Shown here one piece after another: positions 20,561 to 32,108 of a stretch of 64,000 nt of DNA. This DNA comes from Polytrichum commune. Its lineage: Eukaryota; Streptophyta; Polytrichopsida; Polytrichales; Polytrichaceae. Location: assembly GCA_950295325.1 (NCBI GenBank), contig OX485808.1, positions 20,542,527 through 20,606,526 of the forward strand, read 5' to 3'. Made by a program: the position numbers and the translations under genes. Below the pieces are notes generated by a model. That model made no database searches. It had not been told where the DNA came from and was given only the letters and a program-made list of their open reading frames with translations. The first letter of the stretch is position 1; every line of letters starts with the position of its first letter.

Positions 20561-22717
20561 TGGTCTTGGTTTCTCTATTCCATAAGTTGATCATAATAAA
20601 TATATGTATATTAAAATTCTAATTTAACTTGAAATATAATAGTTTGAGGAAGATGCTTCCAATATGAGTTGGTGGATATCAAGGATAATGGTCTTTATTC
20701 CAACCTAATGGCCTACCTTTCACAACTTTCTTTTGTATGTCAACTCCAAATAAGGGACTCTCCATATTATTGTAATACACATTATTTTATGATCTCAACT
20801 ACCAATACATTTACACATGGTCATGATTCATTATTATGTATTGGAGGTAGAGGTATGATTCACAGTGTTCAATAGGTCATGTTCAATTTTCTCAACCCAA
20901 CGTATATTAACCCCTAACTTCCCAAGCCTATAAAATGATTGTTTTGAGTTTCATTCCATTTGATGTTGGTTGTGGAATCTTCATGGACAAGTTTTCAGGT
21001 TGAATGGGATTTATCCAAATGATCTTGGAAACACACGAGATGAGCTATTTCAAGGGAAAACAATGGGCATGAATAACCCTTTGGATTCTGTGATCATAAC
21101 AATTGATGGTAGGGATTCACAAGTAAGTGCCCTATTTTATTTCCCCAAAAAGACCTTTGACCAATCAAACTCACATGGAAAACGAGTGAACTCCTTGTGT
21201 GATTCATTAAATGGGAACAACTCAATAGTTGAGCACATCCACAAATTCTCATGCCAACATGTGCCAACCACAATAGTCTAACCACCTTGCATTTGGAGCA
21301 TGTAAATTGTCCCATATTGTTAATCACATATATGCAAAGAATTCCCTTAAAATTAGAGAGTGTCCAAATGTTAGACAAAACAGTCGATGTGAGCACAAAG
21401 GCCGTTTTTACATGAACATCAAAAATACATTTCACTTTGACCAAAATGAACAATGATTGATGTTCATGCAAAGTTTGCATTGGTCTAGTGGGAGCCTTTG
21501 ATTGAAGTCAAGACCCTCACATGAACACCCAACACAACAAAATCATGACGACTTCCCACTTTAACATTTTTGTCCACATTCTATACCATCTCCAAATTGC
21601 ACGCTTCATGTGTCTATGGGTAGATATCCATGTTAGCTTGATGTTTACAGCTATTTTGATTGCGGATGAATGAGTTAGATGGGTTAATGTAAGGAAGAAA
21701 TCATTCATGGGTTGCTTGGGAAGTTAAGGGTTAAGATGACTATTGAATTAACTTCCTAAAAGGGCTCCATTGATATGTAAAAACACAATCAATGAAAGGC
21801 TCATGGGACACAAATTCTCATCTGAAATTGATGGCAAGGGGCAGGTCTGCCCTTCTTGAGATGCCTGCACAGTGATTGCAATTAATCAAGTCAGCAACTC
21901 CGATTCCTGATGTGATGTGGAAGTCTGTTTTCTTTAACCAGTATGCATTATTTCCTCAACTTCTACTCGTGTGCAATGCATGCATTTCATGATTTGACTC
22001 TGGAATTAGCTTCAAAAACCCCGAATTAGTCTAGTCCGCATCATTTGAGATGAATCAGCAACACCTTTATAGGGGTCTGGTTTTTATGTTAGATGGATGA
22101 GAGGTATGCTAGTATACGATAATTCCTGCTCTCTGTGCATTTCCTATCTGTGGGCTCATAAAGTTGTGCAGTGCTTGCAGGAGCGTTTGGTTCATGTGGT
22201 TCTTTATGTTGTTCCATTGCCTGGTGTTCCAAGTATCTGGAGAAAAGGAGTCTGTTAAAATTCCTCGTCTCTTATGAGCTGCTGTGGAGACTGAGAGTGG
22301 AGCTTCTACTCCTCAACAAGATGGCATGCGTGTAAATGTTTGTTTCAGGCATTCCATGTGTGGGGTTGCTTTGCAAGTCAGTAAGGTGACGAAGATATTC
22401 CCAGTAAAAATCCATACATGAAGCCATCCAATATGAAATCCCAACTTTGATTTAACACCAAGAGAGCCAGGGTTCAACAATCAAGAGTAATGCTGGAGTC
22501 ATGAACCTCATATTCGATTATCGATCCTCTTATCACATAGGCTATGAAAAAGTGTGAAGATGAAACCTCAAATCTCATTTGAGAGTGTCAACAATAGAAG
22601 CACATGTATCGTGCCTGAGTAAGTATGGCTATCAAAATTGGAAGGTCAAACTGCACAATGTAATGCTTCTGCATATAAAACTTGTGGCTTTTCCCCTATT
22701 ACCCCGAGCTGCCCAAG
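20561..22717. other. Intergenic, no gene supported
   Basis: Open frames at 20970-21281 (+) and 21094-21480 (-) overlap and show no domain. They may be remains of a transposon protein, but nothing diagnostic is visible. The last few hundred bases are probably the 3' region of the minus-strand Nudix gene. Confidence 0.45.
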
Positions 22718-23368
22718 TTATTCTTCCAGCTTCGGTAAGTCGACCTGCAGTGTGTGTGAGACTAATGTATGTGTGTTGTGAAAACAGAACTCACCTCTGA
22801 AGTATCCCCCACGGAGAAACTCAGGGTACCAGAGTGGATCGTCTTGCCACATCTTCTCATAAGGAATATCTGCAAATGTGAACCAGTATGGAGCCATCTC
22901 TTCCGTCTCATAAGGCTCCCCGGAGTAATCACCTACATGATATACATGCACCTCCCATGGTTGTGGGTTGTCGTCGAAATGAAAAGTCAGGATTCCTCGC
23001 TTCTCCATTGAAACAGGAACCACGCCACATTCCTCCTGGAGCTCCCGCATGGCTGCCTCATCTATGGTTTCTCCGGGTTCAACTTTGCCGCCAAAGCCAT
23101 TGTAATAATCAGCTCCGAAACCCCGCTTCTTCATTCCAAGCAGGACTTTACCCTCTTTTTGGATGATCACAAGGGTCAAAAGCTTCGGACTCTGTTTCAC
23201 ATCCACTTCCATCGCCACATCTTTGGAGCCCTTCATAAGAGCGCCAAGAGTGGAGGTCTCCATTTTTAATTTTGTGTCAAGATTCTGAATCTGAGTGACG
23301 GCGATCTCTTTCATGCCATTTGTGTTGTTGTTCATGGGAAGATGTGGAATCACTTCCTCCATGTCCAC
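22718..23368 (-). CDS. MTH1/NUDT1-type Nudix hydrolase (oxidised purine NTPase)
   Basis: An intronless 216-aa ORF. The Nudix box fits GX5EX7REUXEEXGU exactly, from G94 (GGKVEPGETI) to REL (108-110), EE (112-113) and GV. The flanking sequence LLGMKKRGFGADYYNGFGG closely resembles animal MTH1. The pocket residues of human MTH1 (Asn33, Trp117, Asp119, Asp120) correspond to N90, W164, D166 and D167 in MWQDD. MTH1 hydrolyses 8-oxo-dGTP and 2-OH-dATP to monophosphates, keeping oxidised bases out of DNA; the same activity is inferred here, in cytosol or organelle. The first about 60 residues are extra compared with the 156-aa human enzyme. M53 would give the usual length, so the start is uncertain. 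An apparent GT-AG pair near the 3' end (about 22745-22793) lies within conserved sequence and is probably not used. Confidence 0.9.
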   Translation of the reverse strand: MDMEEVIPHLPMNNNTNGMKEIAVTQIQNLDTKLKMETSTLGALMKGSKDVAMEVDVKQSPKLLTLVIIQKEGKVLLGMKKRGFGADYYNGFGGKVEPGETIDEAAMRELQEECGVVPVSMEKRGILTFHFDDNPQPWEVHVYHVGDYSGEPYETEEMAPYWFTFADIPYEKMWQDDPLWYPEFLRGGYFRGEFCFHNTHTLVSHTLQVDLPKLEE

Positions 23369-24140
23369 TTGCCTGTCCTATTTTCAAGTTCCCAAGTCCT
23401 TTTCATTAGATCCCTGACATCGATAAACAATCAACATGTTTTATTCCTCAAGAAAAGTTCCATGAGCTTCAAAACCCCAACAGCACTACATATACTCCAC
23501 ATGGATCTTCCTTAAACATCATTTAAAACGTCTCAAAATGCAAGTGGCCAGCGAAAATGCTGAGTCAGTGTTGATCCATAGCCTTCAGGTTCTATTACCT
23601 TCTCAATGCTAGCCCAACATTTAGCTAATGACTCATTCAACATTGATTCAACTCACGATTCAACATTGTAGGTCTTGCATCTATAAAACATAGTAATAAG
23701 AGATTTGGTCCCACAACCCTATGAATGGTAGGCATTGATCCAATGTTGTAGTTTGATGTGATTGAATCAATGTCAAGAGAGTGGTACAAAATGACTTCTG
23801 AGATTTGTAATGAATGGCATCTTCTCTTACCTTGTTTGCACTCGACACAACCAACTGCCTCTGACAAGTAAATAGTCTTGCCTCTCTCAAGAGTGAATCC
23901 TTCCTCCCTATCTTGTTATTTTGTACCAAGCAAAGGCGCATGGACGCCGACAAGAGATTCATGTGGACATGTCAATCCCTACTGAAATTCTGCAGCAGCC
24001 TTTCTAAGAGGATTAACGCTTGAAATCTGCCACAGTGAAGAATGAAAGCAAGGACTTAGAAGACTGCATTGACTGAAAAATTTAAACAAACTTGCGTCAA
24101 AAGCCATGTCGGCATGTCCCCTGTCATCGTGCTACTCACT
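23369..24140 (-). promoter_or_regulatory. 5' flank of the MTH1-type gene
   Basis: This stretch should hold the leader and proximal promoter of the Nudix gene. Minus-strand frames at 23637-23962 show no domain. No splice pair can be argued for. Confidence 0.3.
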
Positions 24141-24156
24141 AAACCCTAAACCCTAA
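24141..24156 (+). promoter_or_regulatory. Telo-box (tandem AAACCCTAA)
   Basis: The sequence aaaccctaaaccctaa is two plant telomere units. Telo-boxes of this kind are common in promoters of plant housekeeping genes and bind Myb-type TRB factors. It lies about 780 bp upstream of the Nudix start and at the edge of an inverted-repeat element, so a role for this gene is inference. Confidence 0.6.
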
Positions 24157-24159
24157 GAG

Positions 24160-24482
24160 CAAGCCCATGAGAGCGGGAAAGCTTTCTCGATACCATCGGT
24201 TTTTGAGGCTCTTAAAGGTACGATGACATGCTTGTCCCTCCATTTAGAACCAAAATTGTTCATTGTCCGCTGGATATATTATAGAGGGGCCTTTCTTGGA
24301 GACCTTCACCAGGTAGATGTTCTCATATTAGCCCGGCCAAGGGTTCCAAAGAGAGGCCCTCTATAACATAATTGGTGGAAAATAAGCATTCTAGTTATAA
24401 ATGGAGGAACACAGATGCAATCGTACCTTTAAAGCCTCAAAAGCCAATGGTAGCAAGATAAATCTGCTCCCGTGGGGTCGGG
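24160..24482. repeat. Hairpin-forming inverted repeat (about 320 bp)
   Basis: Left-arm blocks (ccatcggtttttgaggct, cttaaaggtacgatg, tccctccattta, attatagaggggcctttc) recur inverted and in the correct order on the right (gaaaggccctcta-type, taaatggagga, cgtacctttaa, agcctcaaaagccaatgg). The arms span about 24165-24300 and 24340-24480. The right flank, 'gctaaacctaaacccc', even mirrors the telo-box on the left. It is non-coding on both strands apart from a chance frame at 24401-24670. It could be a MITE or a source of a long hairpin RNA. Confidence 0.75.
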
Positions 24483-26147
24483 CTAAACCTAAACCCCTGA
24501 AAAACCTCACTCATTGCAGGAGAAATGCACGACAGGATGACAAATCGTCAAAGAAAAGCCTTAAAAGTGTCTATAACCCCAGAACACGTAAATCGACGCA
24601 ACCGCTACGCTGCCACTTACCACGTTTCTGTGAGCAACGCCTGCAAACAAAAGCTTTAGTGCGACGTTGAACAAGCTTCAGTTTCCGAGCTGACATGCAA
24701 CTTAATCAATGTCAGAAAGAAGTGGATATTATTGCAAGCAGAAGGTGTAAAAGAGGTGGACAGACTGACTCTTCATATTCTCTTGAACATCATTCCTAAT
24801 GTACAAATAGGATTGTAGTTTGACAATCTCTTTGATATTAGTGCTCACTGACAAGAAAGTACAAGCCATATTGATAGGTACAACTGTTTTGATAAACCTT
24901 CATATTAGGTAATGTGTTATTTGCTAGACCCTCGATTTCAGTGTACCGCAATATGCAATACTTGTGATCATAGTGCACAATAAACGTAAGGATCCTTGAG
25001 ACCATCGATGGAGAACAAAGACCAACTGTTCCATGTAAAACGTCAATCACACATGATTATTCTACACATTGACCTCAACCTGATTGGCGCTTTCATATTC
25101 AAACATCACATAAGACGTGGACAGAGGTTTGCAGCCTTCAGCTTGAGGATCTTCGGAGCCACAACAATCCCAAGATTTGGCTGCACAAGGTAGATCATTC
25201 GGGCCCAATTCATGGTACTTGAACACATAATCCACGGCAGAATATCAATATGGTGGCCAATTATTGCGCCTTCAAATTCAATACTTTTATGGCATGAAAA
25301 TGGACCTACACTCGCATCAAAACATATTTGAGCTACAAAGAATCTTTCTAAATTGGAACATACCTACTTTAGTGTTCCCTACGGATTGGTTTTAGTTCAA
25401 GGTTTTATGCTACTTTTGTATTTCATGCTTCACTAACTTTGAGGCATTCATCTTGAACTGCTAAAGAAGGCGGCAACTCCTATTTTGAAAATAAAGACTT
25501 GTTGCTTCTTCAAAACTCTAGAGATCGAAACATTGAGCAGGAGTTGGAAAGCCTATAGCCACTGAGACCATTGTGGCTGCCATTTGGTCACTTGTCTACG
25601 AAGCCTGACCTAAGTTGAAAAGTCCTCATCATTGAACAACTACACCAACAAAAAAGAAATCGTAAGAAAGCTTGCACCTCCTTAGAAAATAATTGATTCT
25701 GCTCTCGAGTCTTTCCGACAAATTACCCAGCCTAATGCATAAGATGAATTTACGGAGTAGATGGCTCAAGCATTACTCTCCAATCAAGGACCATCACCAT
25801 AGCCAGAGTTGTGGTAAATTTGTAGAAATGTAGCGGGAGGCTCAAAAGCAAGCAAGCAAGGCTCCCTCTCTCTCTCCCTCCCTCCAGTGTTGAAATCTCA
25901 GGTTTCCTTACACCACAGTCAGGATTCAAGAGCCAAAACTGGGAATATCGTCCTCACCTTACCGATTCGCACATCACACCATCGCAGCTTATTAGACGAC
26001 AGCGGCATCAACAGACTCCCGTTTCCAGAGAATTGAACGGCTGGAAACGGCGAACGTAAAGTACCACACGAACCAATCGCTCGTACTCTGAATACTGAAG
26101 AATCGCCACGGGCCTACAAAGAGGAAGCATTCATCGCAAAACGAGTA
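24483..26147. other. Intergenic, no gene supported
   Basis: Short chance frames only. A pyrimidine-rich run (ctccctctctctctccctccctccag) lies at 25861-25888. Confidence 0.5.
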
Positions 26148-26922
26148 TTGTTCTCCCTCTTTAGTATGACACGTTTGGGAAACACAAAAAAAGGTCGTAT
26201 TATCGAGGTGTCGTCTTCTCATCGATATGACAAATGGCATAAAATTGTCGTTCTATTGAGGGAATACAACAAAAACATAAGTAATATGAGCTTAAAATAT
26301 ATATACAACGAGTTTAAGCAATAAATATGGTATGAAATAATAACTTGTAACTCCAAACAAATACAAATATTTTCAAGAACTCTTGAAATAAGAGCCCAAA
26401 GATTTATGGTGTTGCCTACCCAAGTCGGCAACTATCATCTTATCTAAATTCCTTACTAACTTTTGAAAACTAATAGTTTCATTAACACCAAAACATAAAG
26501 AGTTCTCTATTAAGAAACTAGACAACAATGATGCATGATGTTTAGCATCAAGATATTGGTGATATTGTATCACCCATGTACAAGGCAACATACTAGGTAG
26601 GAGGCCACTCTAACCGGCCTTAACCATGTCCATTCTACGCTAGTAACCCTAATTATCATCAAGTTCCCAATGATAAGTGAAGTTCCCAAGTAGTTCCCAA
26701 GTGAAAATGGATGTGTTTTAGATGTACATAACATAGATGAAAGGAATTTAAGCATTAACTACCTCTTTAATATGACATGACGGAGATTCTAAATGCCGCA
26801 TTATCAAGTGTCATGGTCATTTAAAAGAGGGAGTCTTGAATCAAAAAGTTTGGTCACACAAAAATGTGTCGTAATATTGAGGGTGTCATATAAACGAGTG
26901 TCGTATTAATGAGGTTAGATTG
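26148..26922 (-). mobile_element. Internally deleted pogo/Tigger copy (775 bp)
   Basis: Reading the minus strand, this element matches both ends of the element at 1651-2997. The transposase segment (about 2005-2600 of that copy) is missing; the junction lies within 'caatatctt' near 26553-26560. The flanks are TA at 26146-26147 and 26923-26924, the expected TA duplication. The terminal repeats 'caatctaacctc' and 'ttgttctccctc' are imperfect. As it has no transposase it is a non-autonomous derivative. Confidence 0.8.
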
Positions 26923-26924
26923 TA

Positions 26925-28237
26925 GAAGTGAAAGTAGATCTCTCCCTTCACTCACATAGAATAAATCACATCTAATATGAATAGATCAACTTGGAAACGT
27001 CAGCAAGAGCTTTGAGTGGCTTTCTTATTTGCAAATGTGAGGTAGACATCCCGAATTCAAATCTTAATGGATTGATTACAAGACAATTAATATGGGCCAA
27101 TGATGAATAGTGTGAGCCATGCTAAATAAGATGTTTAGTGTAATAAGTTGGTGGAGGAGAATTCACTCCCTTAAAATGTAGCCTCAAAGACATGGATGGT
27201 TTGTAGAGTTAGTCAAGTAATTAGAAGTTGTCACGTATTTTGTGAAATGAGTCACAAGTGGGATCATGTCAAATGCTCAAAATCTTACAATGAAGGGGAA
27301 ATTTTATAGTGTGAATAGATTAGGGTTACCTATTCATATGGTATGTTACTTTTTTTCACAAATTTAATATTTTTAGTTTCTGAGATCAATCGGACGAATT
27401 ATATATACACTTCCTTGTAGTTCATTTGTGGTTTATCATCTTGCATGGAATTTCAATTCGTATGGAATAAAAATTGACCGTATGTATCAAAAATGTTGTT
27501 TTAAATTAAATAAAAACACAATGAGATTTAAATGAACAAATCAATGATTGTGAAAAGGATTTAACATAAGCGGACATGAAATGAACACTCTGAGCTTTGC
27601 ATCCACTTCTTGAAGGATAGGAAACATAGTGTGAGATGATTCAAAAAAAAAAAAACCATGCATGTAACCATTTCCCTCATAATAGTTGGAATTCATATAG
27701 ACACCATATTCATTATCAAAGAGTAGATTATCTTTCTTTATAGATAATCATATATGTTAACAAAATTTCAGACATAATCCAAATATTTTTAACATGTTTT
27801 TTTGGTGTCCATTATTAGATCCACTACAATCATACACCACTCAAATGTAAGTGGAATGATTGGATTAGGTCCGCTTACTTACCTCAATAAAGATTTATGT
27901 TGAATTTCCCTTTGTTAATTGAGGTACCCTTACTCTTGCGTAATGCACCTCACATATTTCGAGCAGGGCATTACATTTGTGGTCATGCATTATGGAGAAC
28001 ACGAACACCTATGCTTGGCTATTGCCCGGGGAAAACATCTTTATAGAAAATCAACATATACGTGCAAGAATCAAGTATTTGTTTAGGGGCTATTTAACTT
28101 AGTTTTTTTTGAAAAAATTGGACCCTATAATGATGAATTATCTTTCTTATGACCATTTTCCTCCATCCTCAGTTAGGGGAACTTAATTATTATTCTTATG
28201 CAAGGCCTCAGGGGATTTTCCCAACCCAACAATCTTC
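26925..28237. other. AT-rich intergenic, nothing recognised
   Basis: There are no supported reading frames. A weak match to other dispersed copies lies around 27780-27890 ('taccactcaaat' type sequence shared with about 47130, 49370 and 54110). Confidence 0.5.
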
Positions 28238-29666
28238 GGGCCAGTTTACATTACGGACCATGAAGTCGGACCAGGGCGTTGTAAGAGCGTTGATTGGTTG
28301 CTGAACTTGTCCCGGGACCACTTCGGTTTACACCAAGGAAAAAATGGTAGAGGGACCATGAAGGTGAAGGCCCTCAAAATAAAAATTTCAAGGCCTAATA
28401 AATGCAATGACATGGTCCAACAAGTTTTGCGGTGAGATAGAGAAACGCCATTATAATACTTTTTTAATGATAATTTTGTTTGGGACTTTACACACAAGTC
28501 TCCCCACTAGGTAAGGCTAAGCAACAAGGCACACTTTTCAACATCCTCTTGATGTAATGAATCTTCAGAAGCAAGTTGACCCTCTATGTGCCTAGATCAT
28601 ATCATAGCCCATGAGACATACCATTCCTTTCATGCCCTACACCTTAAACTTGCTCCCACATGTTTCATCAAACAATGTGGGACATCTAGAACTCAAGAAT
28701 TTGAGTGCAGATTTGTTTTTTGGTCTACCAACTGAAATATTCGGAATTTGGGGGCTTGTAGTATACCTTTGGAAAGGTCTTGAAAATATCTTTCCAACGG
28801 TATATTATACGCCCCCAAATATTTTAAAAGTTAAAGTTGAAAAAACAAAAACAAAAATCTGTAGTCGTCTAGTGATTGTAGATCAGGGTGGTCAAAAGAA
28901 CCGCAATGGGACAACTGATTGCGGTTCTTTTTTCTCATAGTTTTCTACTACACTAAGTAGGACATTTAGTGTTTGATACACTAAATACGAACGCATACAC
29001 TAAATATCAATAAACTTATGAAAGTGAGTAACATTAGATGTAAACTCAAACACTAAATATCAACTATGTTAATATGTGGAAGTTACATGTTTTAATTTAG
29101 TGTTAGTAAGGGTATGAAAAAAAAATGATAAAAGGATAATTCCAAGATATTTTCTAGCAAATCTTCTAACACTGATTATCAAAGTATTGAAAATTAGTGT
29201 TGCAAGGTATGGTGGTAACAACATTAAATTTAAACAAACACTAAATATCCTATATATCTAGTGTAGTGACAACACAAGGTACATGTCACATGTAAATTAC
29301 ATTGAACATGTACAAATCAAATCACTCATATTTTGTAAAAAATTATTGTGAGAAGATTTGCAAGCCAAATCTTCGACACATTTAACAATAGGTGAAGACA
29401 ATCAAGTGAAGCCCAAGAGAAGACAAAAGTATGGTCAAACTTGAATTATTTTTTCAAAACTGCCCTTTTTGGACATGTATTAAAAAAAATCAGCACATTC
29501 ATTTTTCGGTGCATGGTCATTCTTCTTGGTCCACATTCGGTTTACACCTAGTGAGGGCCCAAGACTTTCAAAACTACTTTTTTAAGAAGTCGGACCATGA
29601 ACTCGGACTATTGAAAATGGCCCTCTTCCATGGTCCGACTTCATGGTCCATAGTGTAAATTGGCCC
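28238..29666. mobile_element. Complete family A element (1429 bp)
   Basis: The left terminus 'gggccagtttacatt' followed by 'accatgaagtcggacca' is inverted at the right end ('tggtccgacttcatggtcc' followed by 'tagtgtaaattggccc'). The flanks are TTC and TTA, a near match. It carries no transposase; the frame at 28611-28940 (+) crosses a hairpin and is not believed. Partial copies lie at 640-934 and 20481 onward. It is probably a non-autonomous PIF/Harbinger-type element. Confidence 0.7.
28746..28820. repeat. Hairpin inside the family A element
   Basis: Arms 28746-28776 and 28790-28820 share 'atttgggggc' and 'ctttccaacggtata'-type sequence with few mismatches and a 13-bp loop. A second, perfect 14-bp hairpin (aaaagaaccgcaat / attgcggttctttt, 10-bp loop) lies at 28894-28931. 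Confidence 0.8.
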
Positions 29667-29669
29667 TTA

Positions 29670-30640
29670 TATCAATCTACGAGTCTTTAGTTTTGAAGGT
29701 AATGTTTTACGAACAAACACTTTATTCACTCTAGCCTCCTCCGTAGACCAAAGTTCTTCTTCTTCTTCTTCTTCTTTTGAAGGTACTTGATGCAGTGTCT
29801 TGAATTTGTGCTAGGAAGGTACTATTTTTTACAGATCGCCATAGTTTTGATAAGTTGGGATCAGTGCCTGGGAAGTTTTTGGGGCATAGTCAGTCAAAGA
29901 TCCTAGTGATTCTAAATCCAACCGGGTTACATGTTGACAGATTCTTCCGGTTCTGCTTTCATTCATTTGAGGTATATTCTTCTATAGATTCCTTGAAAAC
30001 GAGCGGCAATTCATTCTCCTGAAGTCTCAAACTCATCGATTTTTATCAATTTTGCTTCAACTATTGCTATTTCGAGCGGAAAGAGTCAAACTTTCGCCAC
30101 AAGCATGAGAAGTAAGAATCGACCCGGGGTCTTCCTAGGTATCTCAAGTATCTCTCTCCCATCACATAGCAGGTAACGAACCCTCCCCCCCTGCCCCAGG
30201 CCCGAAATATTATGTTCAAGTATATATATTATTATACGCTTGGGTCTAGGGTTTTGCACTTTTGCATGGAATTTTGGGTGTTGGAGCTTCTTGCATGTGC
30301 ACGGGGGCAGGCCAAGGCTTTGCAAATCAAGGGTCCAGTCTCAATAATTTCCATGATCGACATGAATTATGAGCTGGTTTTGTACCCGAATTGCAAGTGC
30401 TCGTGTGATTGATAATTGATCATTCTTCCCGAACGCATCGACGTTGAAAGGGTGATGTAAAGAGAGGTTCGAAGAGACAAATCGGCAACCATATGTAATA
30501 CATCCAAGCAACTCCGGACACATTGCTCCTCAAATCCATCTTTCTTTTGAACAAGATCGGGAGCAAAGACTAATTAAAAACTGCTTCCTCTTTTGAGAAT
30601 CTTGGATTTATATTAACAAGAGCTCACATAGTAAGAAAGT
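29670..30640 (-). repeat. Dispersed repeat (family E), interrupted copy
   Basis: Its ends match, inverted, the copy at 38245-38690. 29680-29870 shares 'aaggtacttgatgcagtgtc', and 30412-30635 shares 'aggaagag'-type and 'ttatattaacaagagct' sequence. The middle carries unrelated sequence including a piece of fold-back family H (about 29885-30050). A (TTC)n microsatellite lies at 29752-29777. Confidence 0.55.
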
Positions 30641-30775
30641 AGTACAACGCCATAGCCTCTCTACGGTTGTGTCTACATGCTGCAACATCTGTTTGTAATC
30701 TAAAAACCTTAGCTAAGTCTAAAGCTCATCTGCCTATATTGTTCGGTGAGAGATTCCACCTTGACCAGAAAATTA

Positions 30776-31289
30776 GGGCCACTTCACACATGAGACTGAG
30801 AGCCCGTGACCCTTTATTACACTTCAAGCACTCTCATTGGTGGAAAAGGCGGAGCCGGTCCAAGTTCGCTACTTCAGCCTGTGCTCGAGGGACCAACGGA
30901 GTATGTGAATGCAAGATGGATGTAAAGTCTACATGGATTCTTAACATGGCATCGATTGGATCATGTTTCATGGTCACTTGGACTATTTTCAAAAACCACC
31001 TTTTGGAGGTAGGCCTAACACTGAACTGGGAGACCATGGCACTCCAAATGCTCATAACCGTTGATTTATTCTATTTTTATCATGTGTGAGGACCCGCATG
31101 AATAGACATTCGTTGAGATGACATTTGGTTAAGGGCCCGATCACATATGACTCCACACTACACTTGTCATGAGGATCTGTGACCACACTACATGACTTTG
31201 GAGATGTCTTGGAACAATCTTTTGGACACTTTCTTTTGGGCTCTCACAATTTCATGGTCACGGCTCTTGGCTCATATGTGAAGTGGCCC
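30776..31289. mobile_element. Tourist-like MITE, copy 1 (family B)
   Basis: Terminal repeats of about 35 bp: 'gggccacttcacacatgag' at the left and 'ctcatatgtgaagtggccc' at the right. Subterminal 'cccgtgacc' and 'ggtcacggctctt' are also inverted. A perfect TTA target duplication flanks it (30773-30775, 31290-31292), the hallmark of PIF/Harbinger-Tourist elements. It is 514 bp, with no coding sequence. Copy 2 is at 54879-55366. Confidence 0.85.
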
Positions 31290-31292
31290 TTA

Positions 31293-32033
31293 GTGTAGCC
31301 CACACTAATTATTTCCACGCCAATTTTCCACCCACACTAATAATAGGACCATCGAATGTGCCACCGGCGCGGATGGCCCACCCGGGCTGGACGGGCAGGT
31401 CTGCCCGGGCAGAAATTTGCTACTTCCTTCCTTATTTACGACTTCTGTTTCACATTGCTGCTGAGATTTTCGAAGGAATGAGATTCCCCCAAAAGCTGAA
31501 CCCCAGTTGGAGATCGAACAAGGGACGAGCACCGTGGGTCACGATTGAAAAGTGGAATAAGTCAATTCAAAGAAGCTCAAGTCAGATTCCCCAACTCCGA
31601 TGAGGTCACTGCATGGCAATTGTCTGCATTTCATTTGACGTTATTTTTGTGAGAGCTGAACTCATGAGGAAGACTCAATCTTGACAGGCAAATCCCTAAT
31701 CATCCTAGCTAGCAGCATCGTGCAACCTAAGCGTGGTCACTGAGAAGAAATATGCTTGCTCTCATCCGGAACTCAAAAACTTGAAACACCTCCCAAGCAG
31801 GTTCGTGTTTATTTGAGCCGTCTGTAACTTAGGCATTCATTGGGAATTATTTCGCTCTTTGATCCCTCGTAATACTACGATAACACACTTCGGGAACAGG
31901 TTTGTTTTCAAATGCTGTAAGAAAACAAAAACGAATTCTCAAATACAGTGCTTGCACACTGCCTTGCATCTGTGTGTGTAATGTTTGTTTGCATCTCTGT
32001 GGATCCACATTGCGAATTGCGATGCGATGATGC
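31293..32033. other. Upstream region of the Rab transferase beta gene
   Basis: Contains a small GC-rich patch with overlapping short palindromes (cccgggctgg, ctgcccgggcag) at about 31380-31412. No other gene is visible. Confidence 0.4.
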
Positions 32034-32105
32034 AAACCCTAAACCCACATTGAACACTCCAGACAGAGCTTCTGATTAGGGTTTGTTTGTTGGTTAGGGT
32101 TTGCA
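32034..32105 (+). promoter_or_regulatory. Telo-box cluster just upstream of the start codon
   Basis: One forward (aaaccctaaaccc, 32034-32046) and two reverse (ttagggttt, about 32077 and 32094) telo-boxes lie within 75 bp of the ATG. This is typical of leaders or promoters of broadly expressed plant genes. Confidence 0.65.
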
Positions 32106-32108
32106 GCG

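Noticed and set aside
21094-21480. 128-codon minus-strand ORF
   Set aside because: Cys-rich composition hinted at a transposon protein, but no motif or neighbouring domain supports it.
22745-22793. Possible 49-bp intron near the 3' end of the MTH1-type gene
   Set aside because: Read-through translation aligns with the C-terminus of MTH1 (FRGEFCFHNTHTLVSHTL), so the GT-AG pair is coincidental.
28611-28940. 109-codon plus-strand ORF
   Set aside because: It runs through two hairpins inside a non-autonomous transposon and has no recognisable motif.
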